From contig NZ_CP045119.1 in assembly GCF_011492945.1 (NCBI RefSeq), positions 930,001 through 994,000 of the forward strand: a stretch of 64,000 bases of DNA, in the 5' to 3' direction. Under the pieces are notes generated by a model, which was given only the letters and a program-made list of their open reading frames with translations, ran no database searches and was not told where the DNA came from. The stretch comes from Rubrobacter tropicus. Lineage in GTDB: Bacteria; Actinomycetota; Rubrobacteria; Rubrobacterales; Rubrobacteraceae. Positions 1 through 8,720 of this stretch are shown piece after piece. Each line of letters begins with the position of its first letter. Position 1 is the first letter of the stretch. The translations under genes were made by a program, and so were the position numbers.

Positions 1-11
1 GCCAGGGACAA

Positions 12-96
12 AAAAGCTGAAGGCTGAGAGCGAAGCCGAAGCGGGCTGATCGCTGACGGCGCGGTTTTCGGGAGCAATTGCTCCCGAAAACCGCTC
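12..96. repeat. heptad repeat element with perfect palindrome (copy a)
   Basis: Contains degenerate 7-bp units (AGCTGAA, GGCTGAG), a box reading GCGGGCTGATCGCTGACGGC, then a perfect 34-bp palindrome at 61-94 centred on AATT (arms begin GCGGTTTTCGGGAGC). The same box and a variant hairpin recur at 13742-13801. It lies directly upstream of the xylose genes and could end transcription of a gene left of the window. Confidence 0.75.
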
Positions 97-124
97 CAGG
101 TCGGCCCGGGGCGTCGGACCCGGC

Positions 125-130
125 TATGAT
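125..130 (+). promoter_or_regulatory. putative -10 element TATGAT upstream of the xylose genes
   Basis: TATGAT matches the bacterial -10 consensus at five of six positions and lies 36 nt before the chosen start. No clear -35 hexamer is visible. The same hexamer precedes the transporter gene at 3969. Confidence 0.45.
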
Positions 131-166
131 TCGTCAGCGGTGGAACGCAGACAGAGGAGGAGAGGC

Positions 167-1252
167 ATGATCGAGAACTCCGTGGGCGTCTGGGCCTTCG
201 GGCCGGCCGTGACGCGGTTCGTCCCGCCCGGCTACCACAACGAGGTCGCCGACGAGCCGATGACGGACAAGACCCGGAGGGTATGCGAGGGCCTCTCCGA
301 CCTGCTCGAAGGCCTCGAATACCATTACCCGGGCGAGGTCAACGAGGAGAACCTCGCGGAGATACAGGGAATCCTCAAGGAGCATGGGATGGGCCTGCCC
401 GTGGTCGCCGCCGGCCTCCATCCCGACCCCACCTACGGCAAGGGCGCCTTCGTGAACCCGGACGACAAGGTGCGAAGGCAGGGTATAGACGCCCTGAAGC
501 GGGGTGTCGACCTGTGCGGCGAGGCGGGGGCGAACTTCATTATCTGGCCCGGCGCCGAAGGGTACAACTACACGTTCCAGAGGCCGTATGCGGAGACCTG
601 GCGGCGGTTCGTCGAGGGCGTGGCCGAGGTAGTCGACCACGCCAACGAGAGGGACGTGAAGGTCTTTTTGGAGCACAAGAACTCAGAGCCCGCCATGAAG
701 ATCCTGATGCAGAACATCGGGATGACGCTCTTCACGATCCAGAAGGTGAACGCCCTCGGCGTCGACACCCGTAACCTTTTGGTCAACATGGACTGGCAGC
801 ACCTCATAATGAACGGCGAGAACCTTGCCGAGTACGCGGACCTTCTCGCGTCCGAGCACAAGCTCGGCCACCAGCACGGCAACGACGGCTGGGGCACCTT
901 CGACGACGACAACGTGGTCGGCACCAACTTCTTCATGCAGACCCTGGAGCTCGCCCAGACCCTTCAGGACGTGGGCTACGGGACCGAGGGCGAGATCCTC
1001 GGCTTCGACCTCTACCCCTACACCGAAGACCAGGTGGCCGCTGTGAGGCGGGCGATACTTCAGTGGGAATTCATCTGGGATCTGGCGCAGAAGATCGACC
1101 GCGCCGCCTTGCGCGAAGCCCGCGCCGGTGCCGACGCCCTGGCCGGGCAGAGGGCCGTCTACGCGGCGCTCGGGATGGACGACGGCTACGAGGCCGAGGT
1201 CGTGCGGCGCCGCAAGGAGGCCCGCGAGGGCCGAGGCGGGACGCGGACGTGA
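167..1252 (+). CDS. xylA: xylose isomerase-like TIM-barrel sugar isomerase
   Basis: The 361-residue product looks like a xylose isomerase/AP-endonuclease-2 type TIM barrel. Visible elements are WPGAEGYNY (about residue 120), EHKNSEP with a likely metal-binding Glu, MDWQHLIMNGEN and HQHGNDGW, arranged as in sugar isomerases. Expected role: interconversion of D-xylose and D-xylulose in the cytoplasm. The ATG at 167 is preceded by AGGAGGAGAGGC, a strong ribosome site, so the GTG at 140 is not used. The stop overlaps the xylulokinase start by 4 nt, and this pairing is the best support for the function. It is somewhat short for classical XylA (about 385-395 residues), so another ketose/aldose substrate is possible. 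Confidence 0.75.
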   Translation: MIENSVGVWAFGPAVTRFVPPGYHNEVADEPMTDKTRRVCEGLSDLLEGLEYHYPGEVNEENLAEIQGILKEHGMGLPVVAAGLHPDPTYGKGAFVNPDDKVRRQGIDALKRGVDLCGEAGANFIIWPGAEGYNYTFQRPYAETWRRFVEGVAEVVDHANERDVKVFLEHKNSEPAMKILMQNIGMTLFTIQKVNALGVDTRNLLVNMDWQHLIMNGENLAEYADLLASEHKLGHQHGNDGWGTFDDDNVVGTNFFMQTLELAQTLQDVGYGTEGEILGFDLYPYTEDQVAAVRRAILQWEFIWDLAQKIDRAALREARAGADALAGQRAVYAALGMDDGYEAEVVRRRKEAREGRGGTRT

Positions 1253-2754
1253 GCGTCCACGTGGGGCTCGACGTCGGGACCGGCGGGGCGCGGGCCGTCG
1301 CCGTGGACGAGGCGGGGAACGTGGTCGCCGAAGCCTCTTCCGAGTACCCGCTGCACAGCCCCAGGCCCGGCTGGACGGAGCAGAACCCCGCGGACTGGTG
1401 GGAGGGGGCGAAGACGGCGCTCGGGCGGGTGGCAGGCGAGGTCGGGGGGGACGTCTCCGGCATCGGTCTTACCGGACAGATGCACGGTTCGGTCTTTCTC
1501 GACTCCGCCGACGCGGTCATTCGTCCGGCCTTGCTGTGGAACGACCAGCGGACCGGGAGGCAGTGCGCGGAGATAACACAGGCGGTTGGGGCGGAGCGCC
1601 TGATCCAGATCGCGGGCAACCCCGCCCTCACCGGCTTCCAGGCCCCGAAGGTGCTCTGGCTCGGGGAGGAGGAGCCCGAGAACTACGCCCGCGTGGCCCG
1701 CGTCCTCTTGCCGAAGGACTACGTGAGGCTGCGGCTCACCGGGGAGTACGCCACCGACGTCTCCGACGCCTCCGGGACGCTCTTTCTCGACGTGAAAGAA
1801 CGCCGCTGGTCAGAGGAGATCCTGGACGCCCTCGAAATTCCACACGGCTGGATGCCGGGTGCCTACGAAGGTCCCGAGGGCACGGGAGCGTTGCGCGCGG
1901 AGGCGGCGGAAGAGCTCGGTCTGCCCGCCGGCGTCCCGGTCGCCGCGGGCGGTGGCGACAACGCGGCGGCCGCCGTCGGCACCGGGATCGTGGCCCCCGG
2001 CCTGGTCAGCTCCTCGGTCGGGACTAGCGGTGTGCTCTTCGCCCACTCGGAGGAGTTCAACCCGGACCCGTCGGGCCGGCTGCACGCCTTCTGCCACGCC
2101 GTCCCGGGGGCCTACCACCTCATGGCCGTAACGCTCTCGGCCGGCGGATCGCTCTCCTGGTGGCGCGACGTCGTGGGCGGCGACTTCGAAGACCTCGTCG
2201 GGGCTGCCTCCGAGGTGCCGCCGGGCTCGGAGGGGCTCGTCTTTTTGCCCTACCTCTCGGGAGAGCGGACGCCGCACCTGGACCCGGGGGCGAGGGGGTC
2301 CTTCTTCGGCCTCACGGCGAGGCACGGGATCCCGCACATGACGCGGGCCGTGATGGAGGGCGTCGCCTTCTCGTTGCGGGAGGGGTTGGAGATCATGCGC
2401 GGGCTCGGCGTCCCCGTCGAGGACGTGCGGGCGACGGGCGGCGGGGCGAGAAGCGCGTTGTGGCGCGAACTCCAGGCCGACGTCTACGGTGAGCCCATTC
2501 GGCGCACCGCCGCCGACGAGGGACCCGCATACGGCGCGGCGCTGTTGGCCGGGGTGGCGGCCGGGACGTACGGGGACGTCGGGGAGGCCGCGGGCGTCGT
2601 CAGCCTGCGCGAGGAGGTCACCGAGCCCGACCCCGGGCGGGCCGAGGTCTACGGCGAGCACTACGAGGTATACCGCTCGCTGTATCCCGCGACGAGGGAG
2701 GCCATGTCCCGGCTGACGGGGCTGGCGTCGGGCGCGGGCGGGGTGCCGGGATAG
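1249..2754 (+). CDS. xylB: xylulokinase (FGGY family)
   Basis: The 501-residue product has the FGGY carbohydrate kinase layout: N-terminal phosphate loop GLDVGTGGARA, substrate region LTGQMHGSVFLD, and GGGDNAAAAVGTG plus GGGARSALWRELQAD in the C-terminal ATPase half. Length is normal for xylulokinase. It phosphorylates D-xylulose to xylulose 5-phosphate for the pentose phosphate pathway. The GTG start overlaps the stop of the upstream isomerase (GTGA), indicating translational coupling. A 62-residue upstream extension of the open frame lies entirely inside the isomerase gene and is rejected. Confidence 0.9.
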   Translation: MSVHVGLDVGTGGARAVAVDEAGNVVAEASSEYPLHSPRPGWTEQNPADWWEGAKTALGRVAGEVGGDVSGIGLTGQMHGSVFLDSADAVIRPALLWNDQRTGRQCAEITQAVGAERLIQIAGNPALTGFQAPKVLWLGEEEPENYARVARVLLPKDYVRLRLTGEYATDVSDASGTLFLDVKERRWSEEILDALEIPHGWMPGAYEGPEGTGALRAEAAEELGLPAGVPVAAGGGDNAAAAVGTGIVAPGLVSSSVGTSGVLFAHSEEFNPDPSGRLHAFCHAVPGAYHLMAVTLSAGGSLSWWRDVVGGDFEDLVGAASEVPPGSEGLVFLPYLSGERTPHLDPGARGSFFGLTARHGIPHMTRAVMEGVAFSLREGLEIMRGLGVPVEDVRATGGGARSALWRELQADVYGEPIRRTAADEGPAYGAALLAGVAAGTYGDVGEAAGVVSLREEVTEPDPGRAEVYGEHYEVYRSLYPATREAMSRLTGLASGAGGVPG

Positions 2755-2819
2755 GCACCGCGGCGTCCGCAGGTCCGCTGCTCACGCGGTCCCTGACGCT
2801 CGTTCTCATCGCCGCTTTC

Positions 2820-3926
2820 GTGGCGTTCTTGAACGTCAACCTGCTGCTTCCTGTCCTCCCGGTCTTCGCGGCGAAGTTGGGAGGCGGGGACTTTCTGGCT
2901 GGGCTCTCGACGACCGTCTTTATGCTCGCGACGGTCCTGGCCCAACTCCGCACCCCGCGGCTGCTCGCCCGGATCGGCTACGGGCCCGCGCTGGTGGCCG
3001 GGCTCCTGTTGCTCGGCGCGCCGGGAGTTGTTTACCTCTGGATCTCCTCCCCATCGGCCGCGCTTCTGGTCACGCTGCCGCGCGGGGTGGGCTTCGGGAT
3101 CGTTACGGTGGCGTTCGCGGCGCTGGTGGCCGAGGTCGTGCCGGCCGGGAGGAGGGGGGAGGGGATCGGGCTCTACGGCCTCGCCTCGACGCTGCCGGCC
3201 GTCTTCGGGCTGCCCCTCGGCGTCTGGACGGCAGAGAACGTCTCTTTCGGGGCGGTCTTTTTGGTGGGCGCCCTCGCGGCGCCGGTCGGCGCCGGCTGCG
3301 TCCTGGCGGCCAGGGTAAGGACGGCCCGGCCGCCGGGGGACGCGGCCGGTTTTCTGGCCGGTCTGGCCCGCGGGGAGCTCCTGCGGCCTTTCCTCGCGTT
3401 CCTCTCGACGACGCTCGCGACCGGGGTGCTCGTGACGTTTCTCCCGCTCGTCGCGCCGGGGTCGGGCGTCGGGTCGGCGGCCGCGGCCCTGCTCGCCTGG
3501 GGTGTGACCCAGTCCGTGGCCAGGCTCTGGGCCGGACGGTTCAGCGACCGGTTCGGGGCGCAACGGCTGCTGGTCCCGAGCCTCGCGCTGAACGGCGTCG
3601 GCATGGTCTTTATCGGCTTCAGCGGAAACGCGACCCTCCTGCTGCTCGGGGCGACCATCAACGGCTTCGGGTTCGGGGTGTTTCAGAACGCCGTGATGTC
3701 CGTGCTCGTCGGGCGCGTGGAGCGGGAGGAGTACGGGATGGTAAGCACCCTCTGGAACGTGGGCTTCGACGCCGGCGCCGGCCTGGGGCCGCTCCTGCTC
3801 GGCGCCCTGGTCTCGGGGGCCGGTTTCGCCCCGACCGCCGCCGCCTCGGCGGTTCTCATCTTCGCCTCGGTCGGCCTCATCATTCCAAGCGGTAAGCACA
3901 AGCCGGGGCGTCCACCGCGCGGGTAG
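2820..3926 (+). CDS. MFS transporter, start uncertain
   Basis: The product is a 12-helix major facilitator with repeated hydrophobic segments and MFS loop motifs (RIGYGPA, RFSDRFGAQR). Given its place directly behind xylA and xylB, a sugar or sugar-derivative transporter is a reasonable guess. The first conventional start, GTG 2820, falls inside what should be helix 1: the hydrophobic stretch continues upstream in frame as LTLVLIAA. No ATG, GTG or TTG is available upstream, but an ATA at 2751 overlaps the xylB stop (ATAG) in the manner of an ATGA overlap. The true start may therefore be non-canonical, or a base may be missing. Confidence 0.75.
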   Translation: MAFLNVNLLLPVLPVFAAKLGGGDFLAGLSTTVFMLATVLAQLRTPRLLARIGYGPALVAGLLLLGAPGVVYLWISSPSAALLVTLPRGVGFGIVTVAFAALVAEVVPAGRRGEGIGLYGLASTLPAVFGLPLGVWTAENVSFGAVFLVGALAAPVGAGCVLAARVRTARPPGDAAGFLAGLARGELLRPFLAFLSTTLATGVLVTFLPLVAPGSGVGSAAAALLAWGVTQSVARLWAGRFSDRFGAQRLLVPSLALNGVGMVFIGFSGNATLLLLGATINGFGFGVFQNAVMSVLVGRVEREEYGMVSTLWNVGFDAGAGLGPLLLGALVSGAGFAPTAAASAVLIFASVGLIIPSGKHKPGRPPRG

Positions 3927-3956
3927 TGCGACGCTGGGGCATGTCGGGACGCGTGC

Positions 3957-3962
3957 TATGAT
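3957..3962 (+). promoter_or_regulatory. putative -10 TATGAT, probable leaderless promoter
   Basis: TATGAT ends 6 nt before the ATG at 3969 and there is no ribosome-binding sequence between them. This is the geometry of leaderless mRNAs, which are common in Actinobacteria. Confidence 0.5.
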
Positions 3963-3968
3963 CGTCCG

Positions 3969-5219
3969 ATGCATCGCGACGCGACGGGTTCGGGTATCGC
4001 TCCTCCTGCGGGCCCTCCGGAAGAAAAGCCTCTGGATTACAGGCCCGTCTTGCTCGCCGTGGCCGTCGCGACCGCGGGGGTGTTGCCGGCATTTCTGACG
4101 GGCGGGCTCGCGGTCCAGGTGCGGGGCGAGATGGGCTTCGGGTCGGCCGCCCTGGGACTCGCGGTGGCCCTGTTCTTCGTCACGTCGTCCACGGCTTCGG
4201 TAGTGATGGGCCGGGTGGTCGAGAGGATCGGGGCGCACCGCGGGATGCGGCTGGCCGTCGTAGGGAGCGCGGCCTCCCTGTCGTGCGTGGCCCTGTTCGC
4301 CGGGTCCTGGACCGGGCTGGTGGTTTGCCTGATGTTCGGCGGGCTCTCGAACGCCATGACGCACCCTGCGACGCACCTTTCGCTCGCCAGGCAGGTGCCG
4401 GAGGGAAGGCAGGGGTACTCGTTCGGCATCAAGCAGGCCGCCATCCCGGCTGCGACCCTGCTCGCCGGCCTCGCGGTCCCCGGTATAGCCCTGACCTTCG
4501 GCTGGCGCTGGGCCTTCGCCGGCGGCGCCCTGCTCGCGGTTGGCGTCGCGCTTCTCGTCCCGAAGGAACGTATCGGCGGCGTCCGGAAAGTAGCAGAGGC
4601 CCGCACTTCGGACGCGCCGATGGGGCCGCTGGTCTTGCTGGCCGTCGGAATAGGGCTCGGCTCGGCCGCCGCGACCCCTTTGGGGGCCTTCGTCGTCGAG
4701 TCGTCGGTCGAAACAGGACTTCGGGTTGGCACCGCGGGCCTCCTGCTGGCGCTCGGGAGCGCGGCCAGCATCGTCGTTCGGGTGCTCTTCGGGCGTCTCG
4801 CGGATGGGATGGGCGGGGGGAGGCTGCTGCTCGTGGCGGGGATGCTCGGGGCTGGCGTGGCCGGGTTCGTGATGCTCTCGACGGGGTCGGCGGCGCTCGT
4901 GGTGCCCGGCGTCCTGCTCGCGTTCGCCGCCGGGTGGGGTTGGCCGGGGCTCTTCAACTTCGCCGTCGTGAAGAGCAACCCGGGCGCGCCGGCCGCGGCG
5001 ACGGGCGTTACGCAAACCGGGGCCTCGGGCGGGGCGGCGGTCGGACCGATACTTTTCGGCCTCGTGGTCGAGGCGGCGGGGTACGGGACGGCCTGGCTCT
5101 TCTCCGGAGTTCTCGCGCTCGTGGCGCTCGTCGCCATTCTGGCCGGGCGGCGGATGGTCTTGCGGGGCCGGGCCGGCTTCGGGGCCGGGCCCTTTACAAA
5201 CGTTCGCGAAAAAGGGTAA
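3969..5219 (+). CDS. MFS transporter
   Basis: The 416-residue protein has about twelve hydrophobic helices and typical MFS loops: GRVVERIGAHRG after helix 2 and GRLADGMGGGR between helices 8 and 9. SFGIKQAAIPAATL in helix 5 resembles the sugar/organic-anion MFS group. Substrate cannot be read from sequence. The ATG at 3969 sits immediately behind a TATGAT hexamer, so translation is probably leaderless. The downstream mannosyltransferase starts 1 nt after its stop, so the two are likely cotranscribed. Confidence 0.85.
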   Translation: MHRDATGSGIAPPAGPPEEKPLDYRPVLLAVAVATAGVLPAFLTGGLAVQVRGEMGFGSAALGLAVALFFVTSSTASVVMGRVVERIGAHRGMRLAVVGSAASLSCVALFAGSWTGLVVCLMFGGLSNAMTHPATHLSLARQVPEGRQGYSFGIKQAAIPAATLLAGLAVPGIALTFGWRWAFAGGALLAVGVALLVPKERIGGVRKVAEARTSDAPMGPLVLLAVGIGLGSAAATPLGAFVVESSVETGLRVGTAGLLLALGSAASIVVRVLFGRLADGMGGGRLLLVAGMLGAGVAGFVMLSTGSAALVVPGVLLAFAAGWGWPGLFNFAVVKSNPGAPAAATGVTQTGASGGAAVGPILFGLVVEAAGYGTAWLFSGVLALVALVAILAGRRMVLRGRAGFGAGPFTNVREKG

Positions 5220-5220
5220 C

Positions 5221-6531
5221 GTGGCCTTCATGAAGTCCATGTTGCGCAGCGAGAATCCGTGGGCGTTCGGGGCCGTTCTCGCGACGGCCGTCGTGGCGCT
5301 GGCGGTCGGGGTGTGGGGGAGGGTGTGGAACCTGAGCTTCCCGCCGCAGAAGATGTGGGACGAGATCTACTTCCCCGTCATGGCCGACAAGTACCTGCGC
5401 GGCGTCGAGTTCTTCGACCTCCACCCGCCCCTGGGCAAGTTCATCATCGCCGCGAGCATAGCCCCCTTCGGAAACACCCCCTTCGCGTGGCGCCTGATGC
5501 CGGCGATCTTCGGCATCGTCCTGATAGCCCTCGCCGGCGCCGTCGGCTGGTACCTCTTCAGGGAGCGGGTGGCCGCGCTGCTGCTGGTCGTCCTCTTCGC
5601 CGGGGAGACCATCCTTATAGTCCACTCCCGGACCGGGGTCATGGACATCTTTCTGGTCTTTTTCGTGGTGGCCACGTTTCTCGCGGCGCTTTGGGCCCGG
5701 AGGCCGGGGCAGGCGATCTGGCCGGCCGTCCTGCTCGGGCTCGCCGTTAGCACCAAATGGGCCGCCTTTCCGGTCGCGATCCCGGCCGGCTACGTGCTCT
5801 GGCGCAAGGGGCTCCTCAAATACTTCGTGGCGAATCTGTGGGTCTCGGTGGCCATGTACTTCGTCTTCGTTTACGTGGAGAGGCTGATCATCGTCACGCC
5901 GAACCCCATCCAGGCGTGGGTCGAGGTCTGGGCGTGGCATCTGGAGGCGTTCGATAAGGTGACGGCCGCGATCCCCCACCTGTGGGGATCCCCGTGGTGG
6001 AGCTGGCCCATAATGCTGCGCCCGATCCGGTACGAGTACCTGGTCGACGCCGACGCGCAACTCCGGGTCATGCTCGCCATAGGCAACCCCTTCGTGTGGT
6101 GGAGCAGCACGCTCGCCGTCGCGGCCGGCCTCTTCGAGCTCGCGCGACAGGCGATCACCAGAAAGCTCTCCCTCGACGAGCCCCTGATCCCGATCCTTCT
6201 CGGTTACGTTCTTCTGTTGCTGCCGTGGATACCGGGCACCCGCATCCCGTACATCTACAACTACCTGCCGATGTACGCCTTCGCCCTGCTGGCGCTGACG
6301 TACTGGCTCGTGAGGATCTGGCACGGCGGGCGCTTCGGGCCATGGGTCGTGGTCCTCTTCGCGGTCTGCGCCCTCGCCTTCACCATCTTCTTCCTGCCGC
6401 TGGCGACCACCTATCCCATAGACCAGGACGACCTGATGCGGCGCATCTGGTTCGACTCGTGGTTCTACCAGGAGAACCCCGTGCCGGGCAGCGGCTGCAC
6501 GCCGCCAGACCCGGCCCCCCGCTGTTCCTGA
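5221..6531 (+). CDS. protein O-mannosyltransferase-like glycosyltransferase (GT39/PMT family)
   Basis: This 436-residue polytopic membrane protein carries PMT-family signatures: MWDEIYFPVMADKYL (the DE motif in the first extracytoplasmic loop) and LHPPLGKFIIA, followed by STKWAA and a C-terminal four-helix region ending near WFDSWFYQENP. GT39 enzymes transfer mannose from a polyprenyl-phosphate donor to secreted proteins. It starts at GTG 5221 behind AAAGGG, one base after the MFS stop; ATG 5230 is an alternative. It is shorter than mycobacterial Pmt (about 520 residues). A strong hairpin follows immediately. Confidence 0.85.
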   Translation: MAFMKSMLRSENPWAFGAVLATAVVALAVGVWGRVWNLSFPPQKMWDEIYFPVMADKYLRGVEFFDLHPPLGKFIIAASIAPFGNTPFAWRLMPAIFGIVLIALAGAVGWYLFRERVAALLLVVLFAGETILIVHSRTGVMDIFLVFFVVATFLAALWARRPGQAIWPAVLLGLAVSTKWAAFPVAIPAGYVLWRKGLLKYFVANLWVSVAMYFVFVYVERLIIVTPNPIQAWVEVWAWHLEAFDKVTAAIPHLWGSPWWSWPIMLRPIRYEYLVDADAQLRVMLAIGNPFVWWSSTLAVAAGLFELARQAITRKLSLDEPLIPILLGYVLLLLPWIPGTRIPYIYNYLPMYAFALLALTYWLVRIWHGGRFGPWVVVLFAVCALAFTIFFLPLATTYPIDQDDLMRRIWFDSWFYQENPVPGSGCTPPDPAPRCS

Positions 6532-6532
6532 A

Positions 6533-6643
6533 GCGGGTTGCGGGGCATCGCCCCGCAACCCGCGCCGTCGGCTATCAGCCCGCTCCGGCTCCGCCTCCGC
6601 TCTCAGTCTTCAACTTTTTTGATCTAGCTGACAGCTGAGAGCT
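6533..6643. repeat. hairpin plus heptad repeat element (copy b), bidirectional 3' end
   Basis: A hairpin at 6533-6563 (14-bp stem GCGGGTTGCGGGGC, loop ATC) begins just after the mannosyltransferase stop. It is followed by GCCGTCGGCTATCAGCCCGCT, the inverse of the box in copies a and c, and by AGCTGACAGCTGAGAGC heptads at 6626-6642. It separates two convergent genes and probably terminates both. Confidence 0.7.
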
Positions 6644-6652
6644 TTCTCCCTC

Positions 6653-7108
6653 CTACGCTTCTTCTATGTTGTCCCCGGGCCGGATGGGACCGGCCTCTAT
6701 TACCCTGGCGCAGATGCCGCCGCGGTTCTTCAGGGCCCGGGTCATGCCCCGCTCGCTCAGGTCCTGGACGTGTTTGCAGGGGGGTCTTGATCTGTCGTAC
6801 TCGAGGACGACTTCGCCGACGCGGAACCTCTTGCCCCGCAGGTTCAGAAGCGCGACGCCGCGGGTTACTATGTTGCGGCGGTGTTGGCCCGACTTTATGG
6901 CGATGCCCCGGGCCTCGATCTCGTCGAGGTGCTCGCCCTCGATGAGGGTGACCTGGCACACGTCCCCGTACTGCGTCCAGAACCCCGTCCCCTCGCAGTA
7001 GCGGTCGCCCTTGATGCCGCACCCTTTGACGGTCTCTATTTCCGCCACGCTCTCCATCGCCGCGCTGCCCTCGCCGGTGACGAAGATTTCCTCTACTACG
7101 CCGCCCAT
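6653..7108 (-). CDS. MOSC domain protein
   Basis: The 151-residue protein is a single MOSC (molybdenum cofactor sulfurase C-terminal) domain. Visible signs are GIKGDRYCEGTG, the conserved Cys in RPPCKHVQDL and GGICARVIEAG near the C-terminus. MOSC proteins carry or transfer a persulfide or bind molybdenum cofactor; stand-alone forms are poorly characterised. The ATG at 7108 is preceded by GAGGAG at suitable spacing and is preferred over GTG 7147. Nothing nearby is a molybdenum enzyme except the distant nitrate reductase. Confidence 0.85.
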   Translation of the reverse strand: MGGVVEEIFVTGEGSAAMESVAEIETVKGCGIKGDRYCEGTGFWTQYGDVCQVTLIEGEHLDEIEARGIAIKSGQHRRNIVTRGVALLNLRGKRFRVGEVVLEYDRSRPPCKHVQDLSERGMTRALKNRGGICARVIEAGPIRPGDNIEEA

Positions 7109-7163
7109 TTTGTGCTCCTCGTCGTTCTCGGGTTGTTGACTTGCCACCGGCAGAGGTTAGCAG

Positions 7164-8720
7164 TTAACGCGTGCTGGCCGCACTCCCGTACCCGCCGCCG
7201 CCCGGCGTCTCCACGGTTACGACGTCTCCCTCTTCGAGCTCCCGGCTCGTCTTCGGCGGCAGCTCCTCGCCGTTCAGGAGGTTCCGGCCGACGTTGCCGG
7301 GTCCGCCGCCTTCGGTGCCCCTCGGGGCGTGGCGGCGGCGGTCCGTCAAAAGGGAGAGGCTGGCCGGTTCGAGGACTTTTATGGAGCGGACGACGCCGTC
7401 GCCGCCGCGGTGTCGGCCCGCGCCGCCTGAGTCGTGGAGGATCTCGTAGCGTGTCACGCGCATCGGATACTCGAGCTCGAAGGCCTCGATGGGGGTGTTG
7501 AGGGTGTTGGACATGCCGACGTGGACGCCGGATGGTCCGGGCCCGCGGGAGGAGGCGCCCTGGCCGCCGCCTATCGTCTCGTAGTAGGTCCAGTTGCCGC
7601 GGACGCCGCCGATGATCGTGTTGTTCATGGTGCCCTGGCCCTGGGCCGGTATCCTACCGGGCGCGAAACCGGAGAGGGCTGCGAGCACGGTGTCCGCGAT
7701 CCGGTTGGAGGTCTCGACGTTGCCGGCGACCACGGCCGCCGGGTACGCGGCGTTCACGAGGCTGCCTTCGGGGGCCTTTATAGAGAGCGGGACGTAGGTG
7801 CCGGCGTTGGCGGGGATGTCCTTCGGCAGCAGGACGCGCAGGGCGAAAAAGCAGGCCGAGCGGGTCACCGGCAGCGGGCAGTTGATGTTGCCCCTGACCT
7901 GATCCGCGGTCCCCGAAAAATCCACGGTCATCGTGTCGCCTTCTATCCTGACGGATGCCTTTATTGGGATGTCCTCATCTGTCGAGCCGTCGCCTTCCAT
8001 GAAGTCTTCGGCGGCGTGTACGCCGTCGGGAAGCCCGCGGATGGCTTCCCGGGAGCGTTTCTCGGCGTACAGGACCACCTCCTCGAAGGCGGCGAGGACG
8101 ACGTCCTTGCCGCGGCGTTCTATAAGCTCGTTGACCCGTTCGTCCGCCACGTTGTTCGCGGCGATCTGGGCCCGCAGGTCCCCGCGTCTCAGGCCCGGGG
8201 TGCGTACGTTGGCGAGGAGGAGGTCGAGGACGTCGGGGACGTACTCCCCGTCCTCTACCAGGCGGACGGGGGGGATGATGATGCCCTCTTGAAAGATCTC
8301 CCGCGAGTCGCTCGGCATCGAGCCGGGCCGCATCCCGCCGACGTCCGAGTGGTGCGCCCTGGTCACGGCGTAGCCGACGATGCCGCCGTCGAAAGAGACG
8401 GGGGAGACGAGGGTTATGTCGGGCAGGTGCGTCCCGCCCGAGTAGGGGTCGTTTATGGCGAAGACGTCGCCCGGCTTCGGGTCGCGGGCCATGACGGCTC
8501 TGACCGCCTCCGGCATGGCGCCGAGGTGGACGGGGATGTGCTCGGCCTGGGCCACCATGTTTCCGTGCGCGTCGAAGAGGGCCGTGGAGCAGTCCCTTCT
8601 CTCCTTTATGTTCGAGGAGTAGGCGCCCCGGATCAGGACCGCCCCCATCTCCTCGGCCACCCCCGAGAGCGCGCTCGCGAGCACCGAGAGCGTTACCGGG
8701 TCCAACTTCTCCCTACCCAT
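7164..8720 (-). CDS. hyuB: hydantoinase B/oxoprolinase family protein (HyuB)
   Basis: The 518-residue product matches the HyuB family: opening LDPVTLSVLASALSGVAEEMG, then AEHIPVHLGAMPEAVRAV, NDPYSGGTHLPDI and HHSDVGG, with likely metal-binding His and Asp residues, and GAGRHRGGDGVVR near the end. With HyuA it forms an ATP-dependent amidohydrolase or carboxylase acting on hydantoins, 5-oxoproline or similar rings. It overlaps the hyuA stop by 8 nt. The substrate is unknown; the adjacent transporter is the best hint. Confidence 0.9.
   Translation of the reverse strand: MGREKLDPVTLSVLASALSGVAEEMGAVLIRGAYSSNIKERRDCSTALFDAHGNMVAQAEHIPVHLGAMPEAVRAVMARDPKPGDVFAINDPYSGGTHLPDITLVSPVSFDGGIVGYAVTRAHHSDVGGMRPGSMPSDSREIFQEGIIIPPVRLVEDGEYVPDVLDLLLANVRTPGLRRGDLRAQIAANNVADERVNELIERRGKDVVLAAFEEVVLYAEKRSREAIRGLPDGVHAAEDFMEGDGSTDEDIPIKASVRIEGDTMTVDFSGTADQVRGNINCPLPVTRSACFFALRVLLPKDIPANAGTYVPLSIKAPEGSLVNAAYPAAVVAGNVETSNRIADTVLAALSGFAPGRIPAQGQGTMNNTIIGGVRGNWTYYETIGGGQGASSRGPGPSGVHVGMSNTLNTPIEAFELEYPMRVTRYEILHDSGGAGRHRGGDGVVRSIKVLEPASLSLLTDRRRHAPRGTEGGGPGNVGRNLLNGEELPPKTSRELEEGDVVTVETPGGGGYGSAASTR

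Noticed and set aside
2661-5240. 859-codon open frame on the minus strand
   Set aside because: Lies opposite two clear MFS genes; the product is rich in Arg, Pro, Gly and Glu without domains, typical of an antisense shadow in high-GC DNA.
5194-6558. 454-codon minus-strand frame
   Set aside because: Antisense to the GT39 gene and of biased composition; no motif.
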